Below are positions 1 through 6,210 of a stretch of DNA of 7,047 nucleotides, one piece after another (position 1 is the stretch's first letter; every line of letters begins with the position of its first letter). Origin of the DNA: Alkanindiges sp. (GTDB lineage: Bacteria; Pseudomonadota; Gammaproteobacteria; Pseudomonadales; Moraxellaceae); the NCBI GenBank assembly GCA_030152125.1, contig JASLIR010000145.1, forward strand, positions 1-7,047, read 5' to 3'. Both the position numbers and the translations under genes were made by a program. A model generated the notes under the pieces. The model worked only from the letters and a program-made list of their open reading frames with translations, did not search any database and was not told the DNA's origin.

Positions 1-1
1 G

Positions 2-727
2 ACGGCCATGGCCGCGGGCTTGCAGTATTTTAAGCTGACCTTTGCCTTTAGCCGTTTTGTGGTTTCTGATACAGCACATGAAACACAGGTGATACTGAGT
101 GTGGATGAAGATGTGCCTGAACATCTGGCGGCTTTTATTGTAGAACGCGACCTGGCAGCGCTGATTACCGTAGCAAGGGATTTATATGACCTGGAACCGA
201 TGCTGCTACAAGTGCAATTTAAACATGCACAGCCTGAGTACTTAGGTGACTATCAGCCTTTTTTCCGTATTAGCCCACAGTTTAGTGCAGGCAGTAACCG
301 GGTGCTGTTTGACCGAACTAAAATGCTGCAGCCTTTACCACAAGCCAATGAACTGGCTTATCAGGCAGCACTGGTACAGTGCCAGCAATTGCTGGAGGCA
401 CGCAGGGTGCGGCATGGTGTGGCTGAAAATGTGCGGCAACGGCTAGCGATGGCATCGGCACAGATGCCCAGCATGGAACAGGTGGCACAGGAGTTATGCC
501 TGACCACGCGTACCCTACGCCGCCATTTGCAGGCTGAAGGGGTAACTTTTGCCGAGTTGAGGGATGAGGTGCGTATTGCACTGGCAGACGAATTTTTAAA
601 ATCTGCAGACCTGAACATTGAGCAGATTGCCGAGCGACTGGGTTATGCGGAGTCCACCAGTTTTATTAATGCCTTTAAGCGCTGGCATGGGGTAACGCCA
701 TATGTGTTTAGGCATCAAATGGCTTGA
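2..727 (+). CDS. AraC-family transcriptional regulator (arabinose-binding-type N-domain), 5'-truncated by window edge
   Basis: This is a DNA-binding regulator of the AraC/XylS family, OruR/ArgR-like subgroup. The frame is open to the window's left edge. The first Met codon at 8 is probably internal, because relatives are about 330-340 residues and only about 240 are visible. Numbering from that Met, residues 1-130 are the C-terminal part of the ligand-sensing domain seen in this subgroup. Residues 154-177 (SMEQVAQELCLTTRTLRRHL) form the first helix-turn-helix. Residues 203-227 form the second, with the hallmark run LGYAESTSFINAFKRW. The C-terminal signature GVTPYVFR is intact. The inducer cannot be read from the sequence. 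It is on the same strand as the next gene but 182 bp away, so an operon is not evident. Family assignment is firm; the true start lies outside the window. Confidence 0.93.
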   Translation, partial: TAMAAGLQYFKLTFAFSRFVVSDTAHETQVILSVDEDVPEHLAAFIVERDLAALITVARDLYDLEPMLLQVQFKHAQPEYLGDYQPFFRISPQFSAGSNRVLFDRTKMLQPLPQANELAYQAALVQCQQLLEARRVRHGVAENVRQRLAMASAQMPSMEQVAQELCLTTRTLRRHLQAEGVTFAELRDEVRIALADEFLKSADLNIEQIAERLGYAESTSFINAFKRWHGVTPYVFRHQMA

Positions 728-909
728 AGTTGATTGGTGATATAGAGGATTACTAATATTTTAATGTTATGTCAGCTTGAATATCTATAATGGGGAGTAG
801 AGGCAGTTAATAAGGTAGTGAATTACATTATCGTTAACATATCTACGCTGGCTTAAATGCATCTCTCATAAACTACCCAACTGCTTTAAATATAAAATAA
901 GGTGAAACC
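728..909. other. AT-rich intergenic region with weak promoter candidate
   Basis: This gap separates the first AraC gene from the small orphan gene. A perfect TATAAT hexamer lies at 786-791, but nothing resembling a good -35 element sits 16-18 bp upstream, so a promoter here is only a suggestion. A TATAAA at 891-896 overlaps the ribosome-binding region and is less likely. No convincing intrinsic terminator follows the AraC stop codon, and no RNA gene is recognisable. Confidence 0.35.
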
Positions 910-1374
910 ATGCAGATTCTTGAAGATAGGCTATCGTTTTTAGACGGATTTTTACAGGGTATCAGTGAAGTTGATGGAAAAATTCGTGAGTTTAAAATAC
1001 TTGCGTGGATGATGAGTTTTGATAAGAAGAAATCATCACGTGATAATTTTCTTGAACTTTTTGATTCTGAGTTAACTATTTCCTCGTTTCACGAGTCCAA
1101 AATTAGTTTTAGGGATATTGAATTAGAGTTAATGGCTAATATTTTAACTAATCCATGTGATAAGGGCTTTGTCGATTTGGATAGGAAAAAATATATTTCT
1201 TTCCGGATTATGGATTACATTCAGGATGCAATAGAAGGTTTTACATACGGAGCTATTGAAGCGTTAGATATCAAAATTGGTTTCAATGAAGGAGGGGTAA
1301 ACCGGTATTTCGTGTTTCCGGTAGGAGATAAAGCTATGTTCATATTGTTCAGGCATCCTAATCACTTTGCATAG
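910..1374 (+). CDS. Hypothetical protein, AT-rich orphan gene
   Basis: I do not recognise this 154-residue protein. It is supported as a gene by an uninterrupted frame, a good ribosome-binding site (AAGGTGA, ending about 4 bases before the ATG) and protein-like composition. It has no signal peptide or transmembrane segment. It is mildly acidic (about 25 Asp/Glu against 19 Lys/Arg by hand count) and rich in Phe (17 of 154). It looks like a compact cytoplasmic alpha/beta protein, ending in a hydrophobic strand-like stretch (YFVFPVGDKAMFILF, residues 133-147). Its GC is about 31% across 1021-1260, well below the flanking genes, which suggests horizontal acquisition. The 3' end overlaps the convergent AraC gene by 17 bp. 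Size and base composition recall stand-alone immunity-type or phage-derived orphan genes, but no motif proves this. Confidence 0.7.
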   Translation: MQILEDRLSFLDGFLQGISEVDGKIREFKILAWMMSFDKKKSSRDNFLELFDSELTISSFHESKISFRDIELELMANILTNPCDKGFVDLDRKKYISFRIMDYIQDAIEGFTYGAIEALDIKIGFNEGGVNRYFVFPVGDKAMFILFRHPNHFA

Positions 1375-2374
1375 ATATTTTTACCATATCAATAGACAAG
1401 CCACTCCAGCGCTTAAAGGCACGCCGGAAGTTGGTGCTGTCATTAATGTTTAGGTATTGCGCCACCTGTTCGGTTTTATAGCCTTGCACCCGGTACAGCA
1501 TGATGGCGGTATGCAAACGGGCCTGATCTACCTGCGCCTGAAAATGGCTACCATGCTTTTGCAGTTTGCGTTTGAGGCTGGCTGGGCTCATGGAAAAGTG
1601 CTCAGCACAGGTCTCCAGGTTTAGGGGATGACGGATATTTTGCATGAGGTATTGATACAACTGATCCAGAAAACTATGCGTTAGCTGGCGCTGTACGATG
1701 TCTGCCCAGGCTTTATGATAGGCAGCCTGACCAATGGTGCTGGAGGATTTTTTAAGTGGTGTCTCAAGAAAACTGACAGGCAGGCTCATCATGTTCATGG
1801 CCCGTTCAAACTGCAAATTGGTACCCAGGTGCGCCCAGTACTGCTCAATATAAGCGGGTTCAGTATGGTTAAATTCGTATTTCCATGGCAGTTTGCTGTC
1901 AAACAGATAACGGCTTAAGTGGTTGATAGCGCTCATGGCGGCTTCAACCAGAAAACGCTTTTGTGGGTCGTTTTCATCCAGCCAGTAAATATGCACATAC
2001 TGGGAGCCCAATAACAGGCGTGGGCTAAGCAGGGGGCTAACGATGGCGCTAAACTCCTGATAGCGTTGCAGGGCCTCGCCCAGGGTACTGGCATACAGCA
2101 TGGATTGTGCCGCATCATTAAAGGGGCTGAGTATGCAGCGTTGGCCGAACAGAAAACTGATGTCCTGACTGGAGAACAGCTGTCTGGCATTGCTGATAAG
2201 TTGATGAAACTGCAGTGGGCTGATCAGGCGTTGGCCAGTTAAAATATCTTCCAGAAAAATACCGCTGCCGCGTAGCAGGCGGTGATGGTTGATATCATGG
2301 CTGGCAGCCAGGTCAATCAGCAGGGCGGGCTGATGATGCGCGGCGATAAAGGCATCATCACATTCATAGCTCAT
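1358..2374 (-). CDS. AraC-family transcriptional regulator (arabinose-binding-type N-domain + HTH)
   Basis: This is a full-length (338-residue) AraC/XylS-family regulator. Residues 15-200 correspond to the PF12625-type sensing domain: the start (PALLIDLAASHDINHHRLLR) and the GQRLISPLQFHQLI segment are typical, as is FLFGQRCILSPFNDAAQSMLYASTLGEAL. The paired helix-turn-helix region lies at about 252-275 (LNLETCAEHFSMSPASLKRKL) and 299-325 (YKTEQVAQYLNINDSTNFRRAFKRW). The last stretch, GLSIDMVKIS, has lost the usual Pro and Arg of the family's PxxxR end motif, which the other AraC protein here keeps. The start codon overlaps the stop of the upstream GGDEF-like gene in an ATGA. No strong Shine-Dalgarno is visible, so translation is probably coupled. 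The downstream end overlaps the convergent orphan gene by 17 bp. A role in controlling the nearby receptor-phytase genes is plausible from position but is inference. Confidence 0.93.
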   Translation of the reverse strand: MSYECDDAFIAAHHQPALLIDLAASHDINHHRLLRGSGIFLEDILTGQRLISPLQFHQLISNARQLFSSQDISFLFGQRCILSPFNDAAQSMLYASTLGEALQRYQEFSAIVSPLLSPRLLLGSQYVHIYWLDENDPQKRFLVEAAMSAINHLSRYLFDSKLPWKYEFNHTEPAYIEQYWAHLGTNLQFERAMNMMSLPVSFLETPLKKSSSTIGQAAYHKAWADIVQRQLTHSFLDQLYQYLMQNIRHPLNLETCAEHFSMSPASLKRKLQKHGSHFQAQVDQARLHTAIMLYRVQGYKTEQVAQYLNINDSTNFRRAFKRWSGLSIDMVKISMQSD

Positions 2375-3294
2375 GCATAAGCCCGCTGACTGTGGTTAAG
2401 CTGCTTTTGTTCATCCAGTTGTGTATGCAGGCGGGCAAGCACCTGCTGTGCTTGCTCTGCATGCACCAGGGTGTGCGTGGTTCTGGCTATTAGTTTTATT
2501 TTTTCGGCGTGCTGGCTGTGGTAATAGGCCTGCGCCTGAATGGCTTTTTCCAGATCCAGCGCCACTTGTGCCGCCAGTTGCGAGCCGGTAAAGGGTAGCA
2601 TGATCACAAAACGATCCGCCGCCAGCCGGCACACCAGATCATGCTGGCGCAGGTTTAAAATCAGCAGTTGCGATACTGTTTGTAAAATACGGTTACCTTC
2701 CTCAAAACCATGCTGCTGGTTAACCTGCTCAAAGTCTTGCATATCCAGCAGAATCACCGATAAAGGCTGTGAATTGCCTTGTGCTTCCTGCATGGCATGT
2801 GTCAACTGGGTTTTAAAGTAGTTGGCATCGGCCAGTGGGGTCAGTGCATCAAACAGGCGATGGTCACGGAACAGGCGCTCGCGTTTAATCATTTGCCGCG
2901 AAATGGCCAGCTGCTCCTGATGCCAGAAAAAAATACCGCTGGTAATCAGCAGTAAGCCAATTGGCATGGGGGCGGATTCAATCCAGCTGTCCCAGATAAT
3001 GGCCGATGGCATATGGATAAATTCGTCCAGCGTGTCCATCCACAGGGAAAAAAATACTGCACTTAAGCCTATAAAGAAAAAATTGGTCACCCGGCCATCC
3101 GGACGGCCGCGTACCATCAACAGCAACCAGCTGAGTACCAGTGCCGCAGAGCCACCTTCACCCAGAATATCCATCCAGCGCCAGTCCATGACGGGTTTAA
3201 TGCTGCCATAAATCAGGTATAGCAGTAGTCCCGCCTGACAGCACAGGAATAGCAGCATAAAACGCCAGAGGAAAGGCTGGATAAACTTGGGCAT
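2371..3294 (-). CDS. Membrane protein with degenerate GGDEF (diguanylate cyclase-like) domain
   Basis: This 307-residue protein has four predicted membrane helices (about 8-32, 46-62, 70-88, 109-125). The basic loop RGRPDGR at 62-68 indicates N-terminus and C-terminus inside. A short linker follows, then a cytoplasmic GGDEF-family domain from about 148 to 300. The fold is recognisable: DALTPL at 149, ILLDMQDFEQVNQQHGF at 181-197, RLAADRFVIMLP at 223-234. The active-site signature GGDEF is replaced by AADRF (225-229), so both glycines and the catalytic Glu are gone. The second metal or substrate positions in the LD-M-Q-D and NQ motifs are also altered. Synthesis of cyclic di-GMP is therefore unlikely, and a sensing or signalling role without catalysis is inferred. 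It is the first gene of an operon with the AraC regulator, with a 4-bp ATGA overlap. The chosen ATG has a weak ribosome-binding site, but upstream sequence offers nothing better. Confidence 0.88.
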   Translation of the reverse strand: MPKFIQPFLWRFMLLFLCCQAGLLLYLIYGSIKPVMDWRWMDILGEGGSAALVLSWLLLMVRGRPDGRVTNFFFIGLSAVFFSLWMDTLDEFIHMPSAIIWDSWIESAPMPIGLLLITSGIFFWHQEQLAISRQMIKRERLFRDHRLFDALTPLADANYFKTQLTHAMQEAQGNSQPLSVILLDMQDFEQVNQQHGFEEGNRILQTVSQLLILNLRQHDLVCRLAADRFVIMLPFTGSQLAAQVALDLEKAIQAQAYYHSQHAEKIKLIARTTHTLVHAEQAQQVLARLHTQLDEQKQLNHSQRAYA

Positions 3295-3316
3295 TGTTTT
3301 GGGCTATTAGCTAAAT

Positions 3317-3336
3317 AAGCTGCAGCAAAGCAGCTT
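3317..3336. repeat. Inverted repeat in the leader of the GGDEF-like gene
   Basis: AAGCTGC (3317-3323) and GCAGCTT (3330-3336) are perfect reverse complements with a 6-base loop. The repeat lies 22 bases upstream of the GGDEF-like start codon and would form a small leader hairpin or a protein-binding palindrome. The T-run after it on the + strand is only 4 bases and the - strand has none, so it is not a convincing terminator. Confidence 0.4.
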
Positions 3337-3357
3337 TTGATGACAGTTTGATGGCAT
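3336..3357 (-). promoter_or_regulatory. Pho-box-like 11-bp tandem repeat facing the GGDEF-like operon
   Basis: Read on the minus strand, ATGCCAT-CAAA-CTGTCAT (3357 to 3340) matches the PhoB half-site CTGTCAT at 5/7 and 7/7 with the canonical 4-base A-rich spacer. The 11-bp unit repeats: ATGCCATCAAA then CTGTCATCAAA share 9 of 11 bases. Tandem 11-bp spacing is typical of OmpR/PhoB-family sites. No good -10 element is seen at the expected distance downstream, which weakens the case for a simple PhoB-activated promoter. Confidence 0.45.
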
Positions 3358-3363
3358 GCGCTG

Positions 3364-3382
3364 GGTCAAATTAGCTCACGCT
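3364..3382 (+). repeat. 19-bp direct repeat, copy 1
   Basis: GGTCAAATTAGCTCACGCT matches copy 2 at 3472-3490 in 17 of 19 positions. The start-to-start distance of 108 bp is close to a whole number of helical turns. AraC-family proteins often bind long direct repeats, and one is encoded next door, so this is a candidate operator. Confidence 0.5.
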
Positions 3383-3471
3383 AAATGTTGGCGTTATTTC
3401 TAATGTTATTGATTTAATTTGTATTTTTTAAGTTTGCGGTTTAAAAGGCTTGCATTTATTACGGCCAGACA

Positions 3472-3490
3472 GGTCAGATTAGCTCAGGCT
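3472..3490 (+). repeat. 19-bp direct repeat, copy 2
   Basis: GGTCAGATTAGCTCAGGCT differs from copy 1 at two positions. A shortened third version, GATTAGGCAGGCT, lies at 3517-3529, 40 bp after the matching GATTAG of this copy. The arrangement suggests a multi-site operator upstream of the receptor gene; the binding protein is not known. Confidence 0.5.
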
Positions 3491-3540
3491 GACTGGCAAC
3501 TCCCTGCAAATCAGCCGATTAGGCAGGCTTCATCAGATAC

Positions 3541-3558
3541 CTGTCACATTGAATACAT
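3541..3558 (+). promoter_or_regulatory. Pho-box-like site facing the TonB-dependent receptor
   Basis: CTGTCAC-ATTG-AATACAT has a strong first PhoB half-site (6/7 to CTGTCAT), an A/T-rich 4-base spacer and a weak second half (3/7). CAYATTG recurs exactly 11 bp apart (3545-3551 and 3556-3562), again the PhoB-type period. A possible -10, TATTGT (3569-3574), begins 10 bp after the box, the usual position for a Pho-activated promoter. Control by phosphate would fit the downstream phytase. Confidence 0.4.
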
Positions 3559-3575
3559 ATTGGCTTTCTATTGTG

Positions 3576-3608
3576 CCCCCTAAGCAATGCCATATTGGCC
3601 TTTGGGGG
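3576..3608 (+). promoter_or_regulatory. Leader hairpin pairing with the receptor's Shine-Dalgarno sequence
   Basis: CCCCC (3576-3580) pairs with GGGGG (3604-3608), AAG (3582-3584) with CTT (3600-3602), and GCCA (3589-3592) with TGGC (3596-3599). There is a T-T mismatch and a 4-base bulge. The right arm supplies two of the four bases of the GGAG ribosome-binding site at 3607-3610, so folding would hinder initiation at 3620. It works only if transcription starts upstream of 3576. A start at about 3581, as the Pho-box reading would predict, would remove the C-run. Confidence 0.45.
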
Positions 3609-3619
3609 AGAGTTGCTTG

Positions 3620-6130
3620 ATGGAAACTATTCAACGAACATCTGAACGAAAAGCTGCACAACGAAAAACAACAGCATTCGGTTTTAAATTAAGCACGCTG
3701 GTGCTGGCAATGAGTGCAGCGGCATTCAGCCATGCCGATGAGCCAGCCGTGGAATATGTACAGGTTATTGGGCAGGCAGCCAGCCTGGACAGCGCATTAA
3801 AAGAACAAAAACGTGCTGACCAGATTAGCAGCGTGGTGCATGCCGATGCGATTGCCCAGTTGCCGGATGATAATGCAGCGGAAGCCTTGCAGCGCATTCC
3901 GGGGGTATCTACCGAGCGTGACCAGGGTGAAGGGCGTTTTGTGTCGGTACGTGGCCTAGGGCCGGATTTAAACAGCGTAACCATCAATGGCACGCTGGTG
4001 CCTGCGCCGGAAAGTGACCGCCGGGCTGTGGCGCTGGATGTACTGCCATCGGAGCTGATTCAGTCCCTGACTGTGGTGAAAAGCCTGACACCGGATCAGG
4101 ATGCCAACTCACTGGGTGGCACTATTCAGGTGGAAAGCCTGTCAGCCTTTGATCATGATGGCCTGTTTTATACCGGTACGCTTGAAGGCAGTTATGACGA
4201 CAACCGTGAAAAATACAGCCCGAAAGTGTCCGGTGCTGCTAGCCAGAAGTTCAGTATTGGTAGCGGCAAGGACAACTTTGGTGTGGCGGCAGCGATTAGC
4301 TGGCAGGACCGCAAGTTTGGTTCCGACAACGTGGAAACCGGCGGTAAGTGGGATGAAGGTGCGCTGGAAGAAACCGCTATGCGCAAGTATGAGATTAGCC
4401 GCGAGCGTATTGGTGCGGGCCTGAACTTTGATTTTAAGCCAAATGATACTGGTCACTATTACCTGCGTACCCTGTATAGCCGTTTTAAGGATACCGAAAC
4501 CCGTCAGGCAGCCGGGGTGGAGTTTGAAGAGCCACTGACGCTGGGTGAGAAGGCCAGTGCCGAAGGCTTCCGCGAGTTAAAACACCGTATAGAAACACAG
4601 GAAGTAAAATCCTTTGTGCTGGGTGGCAAGCAGGGTCTGGGTTTGTGGACGCTTGAAGGCCAACTGGGTTATAGCCAGGCTTCGGAAAAAAATCCGGGTG
4701 GTATTGCCGGTGCGGTGTATAAGGGTGATTTTGATAATGTGGGTGTAAATAACAGCCACTATCCGCTAGTGGTTGCCGGAAATGACTTTTATGACGGCAA
4801 AAACTTTGAGCTGGACGAGGTGGAGTGGGAACAGGGTATTACCAAAGATACCGAAAAGAACGCCAAATTTGATATCAGCCGTGACTATAGCCTGGCTGAC
4901 TATGCTGCACAGCTGAAATTTGGTGGGAAAATTAGCCAGCGCGAAAAAACCAACGATACCAATATCTGGGTGTTTGACGATTTTGAGGATGCCGCCAATC
5001 CGTTTAGTGGGAATGTAAATTACAAGCTGGGCAAGTTTGGCCCGGCCATTAACACCGCAACGGTGTACCAGCAATTAAATGGGCTGAATCGCGCGGATTT
5101 CTTTGATGATGAAGAGTCTGCCATCAACGATTTTAAAATCAATGAAGACATCAAGTCTGCTTACGTGATGAACAGTGTAGACTTTGACAAACTGCGGGTG
5201 ATAGCTGGTTTGCGCTATGAAAAAACCGAGTTCAAGGCACAGGGGCAGGAGTTAAAGGATGGTGACATCCGTGCCACGCAGAAAAAACATGATTATGACC
5301 ACTGGTTGCCGGGCTTACACCTGAAATATCAGGTCAGCGATAGCTCGGTATTACGCGCTGCCTGGACCAATACGGTAGTGCGCCCAACTTTCGGGCAGGC
5401 TGCACCGGGGGTATATCTTAATACCGAGGACATGGAAGCCGAGTTTGGCAATCCAAAGTTAAAGCCGCTGGAATCCTCCAACTTTGATGTGGGTGTGGAG
5501 CATTATCTCGGCCGTGCCAGTGTGATCTCGCTGTTCGCTTTCTATAAAAATATCGACAACTTCATTTATAACACCGACCTGGCTGGAACCGGACGCTGGG
5601 CCAACTATGAGGAAGCCCTGTCCTTTAAAAATGGCAACAAGGCCAAGCTGTATGGTTTTGAAGTAGCTTACTCGCAAAAACTGGATAGCCTGCCTGCGCC
5701 ATGGAACGGGTTGATTCTGGGTGCCAACGCTACCTTCAGTACCTCTGATGCCGAAATTGACAGCATGCTGGATGGCAAGCTGGAAAAACGCGACATCGAT
5801 TTACCCAACCAGTCCAAGGTTGTAGGTAATGCCTTACTGGGCTGGGAAAACGAGCGTTTCAGCACGCGTATATCAGCCAATTACAAGTCGTCTTACCTGT
5901 TTGAGGTGTCTGGGATTGATGAGCCGGAAAAAGACCTGTATGCCGACAAGCAGATTTTTGTCGATTTCAGCAGCCGTTTCTCCATTACTAAAAACCTGCA
6001 CCTGAATTTTGATATTCAGAACCTGACCAATGAAAAGTACTACATCTACAGCGGTCAGCTTAGCCAAAATGCCCAGTACGAAGAGTACGGCCCCAGCTAC
6101 AAGCTTGGCCTGACCCTGACGCACTTCTAA
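3620..6130 (+). CDS. TonB-dependent outer-membrane receptor (Xanthomonas/Caulobacter-type)
   Basis: This 836-residue outer-membrane, TonB-energised importer probably serves the phytase encoded next to it. I chose ATG 3620 over ATG 3587 because GGAG at 3607-3610 lies 9 bases before it and the extra 11 residues upstream look non-coding. Residues 1-39 are a signal peptide with an unusually long basic n-region, hydrophobic core TLVLAMSAAAF and likely cleavage at SHA|DEP. A TonB-box-like segment, EYVQVIG, is at 45-51. The plug spans about 62-175: AIAQLPDDNAAEALQRIPGV, VSVRGLGPDLNSVTING at 108-124, and SLGGTIQV at 164-171. The rest is the 22-strand barrel. Its SRF-D-E-R and YGFEVAYSQKLDSLPAPWNG segments are typical of the TIGR01782-like group. 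It ends in the aromatic YKLGLTLTHF, as barrel assembly requires. Substrate is inferred from the neighbour only. Confidence 0.95.
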   Translation: METIQRTSERKAAQRKTTAFGFKLSTLVLAMSAAAFSHADEPAVEYVQVIGQAASLDSALKEQKRADQISSVVHADAIAQLPDDNAAEALQRIPGVSTERDQGEGRFVSVRGLGPDLNSVTINGTLVPAPESDRRAVALDVLPSELIQSLTVVKSLTPDQDANSLGGTIQVESLSAFDHDGLFYTGTLEGSYDDNREKYSPKVSGAASQKFSIGSGKDNFGVAAAISWQDRKFGSDNVETGGKWDEGALEETAMRKYEISRERIGAGLNFDFKPNDTGHYYLRTLYSRFKDTETRQAAGVEFEEPLTLGEKASAEGFRELKHRIETQEVKSFVLGGKQGLGLWTLEGQLGYSQASEKNPGGIAGAVYKGDFDNVGVNNSHYPLVVAGNDFYDGKNFELDEVEWEQGITKDTEKNAKFDISRDYSLADYAAQLKFGGKISQREKTNDTNIWVFDDFEDAANPFSGNVNYKLGKFGPAINTATVYQQLNGLNRADFFDDEESAINDFKINEDIKSAYVMNSVDFDKLRVIAGLRYEKTEFKAQGQELKDGDIRATQKKHDYDHWLPGLHLKYQVSDSSVLRAAWTNTVVRPTFGQAAPGVYLNTEDMEAEFGNPKLKPLESSNFDVGVEHYLGRASVISLFAFYKNIDNFIYNTDLAGTGRWANYEEALSFKNGNKAKLYGFEVAYSQKLDSLPAPWNGLILGANATFSTSDAEIDSMLDGKLEKRDIDLPNQSKVVGNALLGWENERFSTRISANYKSSYLFEVSGIDEPEKDLYADKQIFVDFSSRFSITKNLHLNFDIQNLTNEKYYIYSGQLSQNAQYEEYGPSYKLGLTLTHF

Positions 6131-6196
6131 GACCTTCACAGCTTGTCGTCCTCTGAGCCATGCCAGTGCATGGCTTGGGGACTGGTCTTATTTTTT
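6128..6196 (+). terminator. Intrinsic-terminator-like hairpin between receptor and phytase
   Basis: An 8-bp perfect stem, AGCCATGC (6156-6163) with GCATGGCT (6168-6175), has a CAGT tetraloop. It extends through TCCTC (6149-6153) pairing with GGGGA (6177-6181), including one G-U pair. An outer 7-bp arm pairs TAAGACC (6128-6134, including the receptor stop codon) with GGTCTTA (6184-6190). Six Ts follow at once (6191-6196). This has the form of a Rho-independent terminator. Because the phytase start is only 14 bases beyond the T-run and shows no obvious separate promoter, it may act as a partial terminator or attenuator. Confidence 0.7.
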
Positions 6197-6210
6197 ATGT
6201 GGTGAAATAA

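Larger units (their letters stand above)
3295..3619. promoter_or_regulatory. Divergent control region between GGDEF-like/AraC operon and TonB receptor
   Basis: This 325-bp non-coding region must hold the promoters for both divergent units. It contains, in order: a 7-bp-stem hairpin near the GGDEF-like start (3317-3336); a minus-facing Pho-box-like tandem repeat (3336-3357); two copies of a 19-bp repeat (3364-3382, 3472-3490) and a partial third (3517-3529); an A/T-rich tract (3394-3432); a plus-facing Pho-box-like repeat (3541-3558); and a hairpin over the receptor's ribosome-binding site (3576-3608). A weak sigma-70-like pair for the receptor is TTGCGG at 3434 and TATTAC at 3457, with a 17-bp spacer. 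These are individual visual matches; which of them work is unknown. Confidence 0.7.

Noticed and set aside
2540..2821. Plus-strand open frame within the GGDEF-like gene
   Set aside because: Ser/Cys-rich composition, no start signals, and fully opposite a recognisable domain.
3472..3540. tRNA-like sequence (TTAGCTCAGGCTGACTGG resembles a D-arm)
   Set aside because: No T-arm (GGTTCGAATC-like), anticodon stem or closing acceptor stem can be found, and the same motif recurs as a direct repeat at 3364.
3556..3603. CATATTGGC repeated at 3556-3564 and 3591-3599
   Set aside because: A 9-bp exact repeat, but one copy is explained by the hairpin and the other by the 11-bp Pho-box-like period; too short to call separately.
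3587..3619. Upstream ATG as the receptor start
   Set aside because: It lies inside the leader hairpin, has no ribosome-binding site, and adds 11 residues before an already long signal-peptide n-region. ATG 3620 has GGAG at proper spacing.
3631..3993. Minus-strand open frame opposite the receptor's signal/plug region
   Set aside because: It is antisense to a strongly conserved domain, has no ribosome-binding site and no recognisable protein features; a coding shadow.
5873..6139. Minus-strand open frame opposite the receptor's C-terminal barrel
   Set aside because: Shadow frame of the receptor. Its hydrophobic look comes from reading the beta-barrel codons in reverse.
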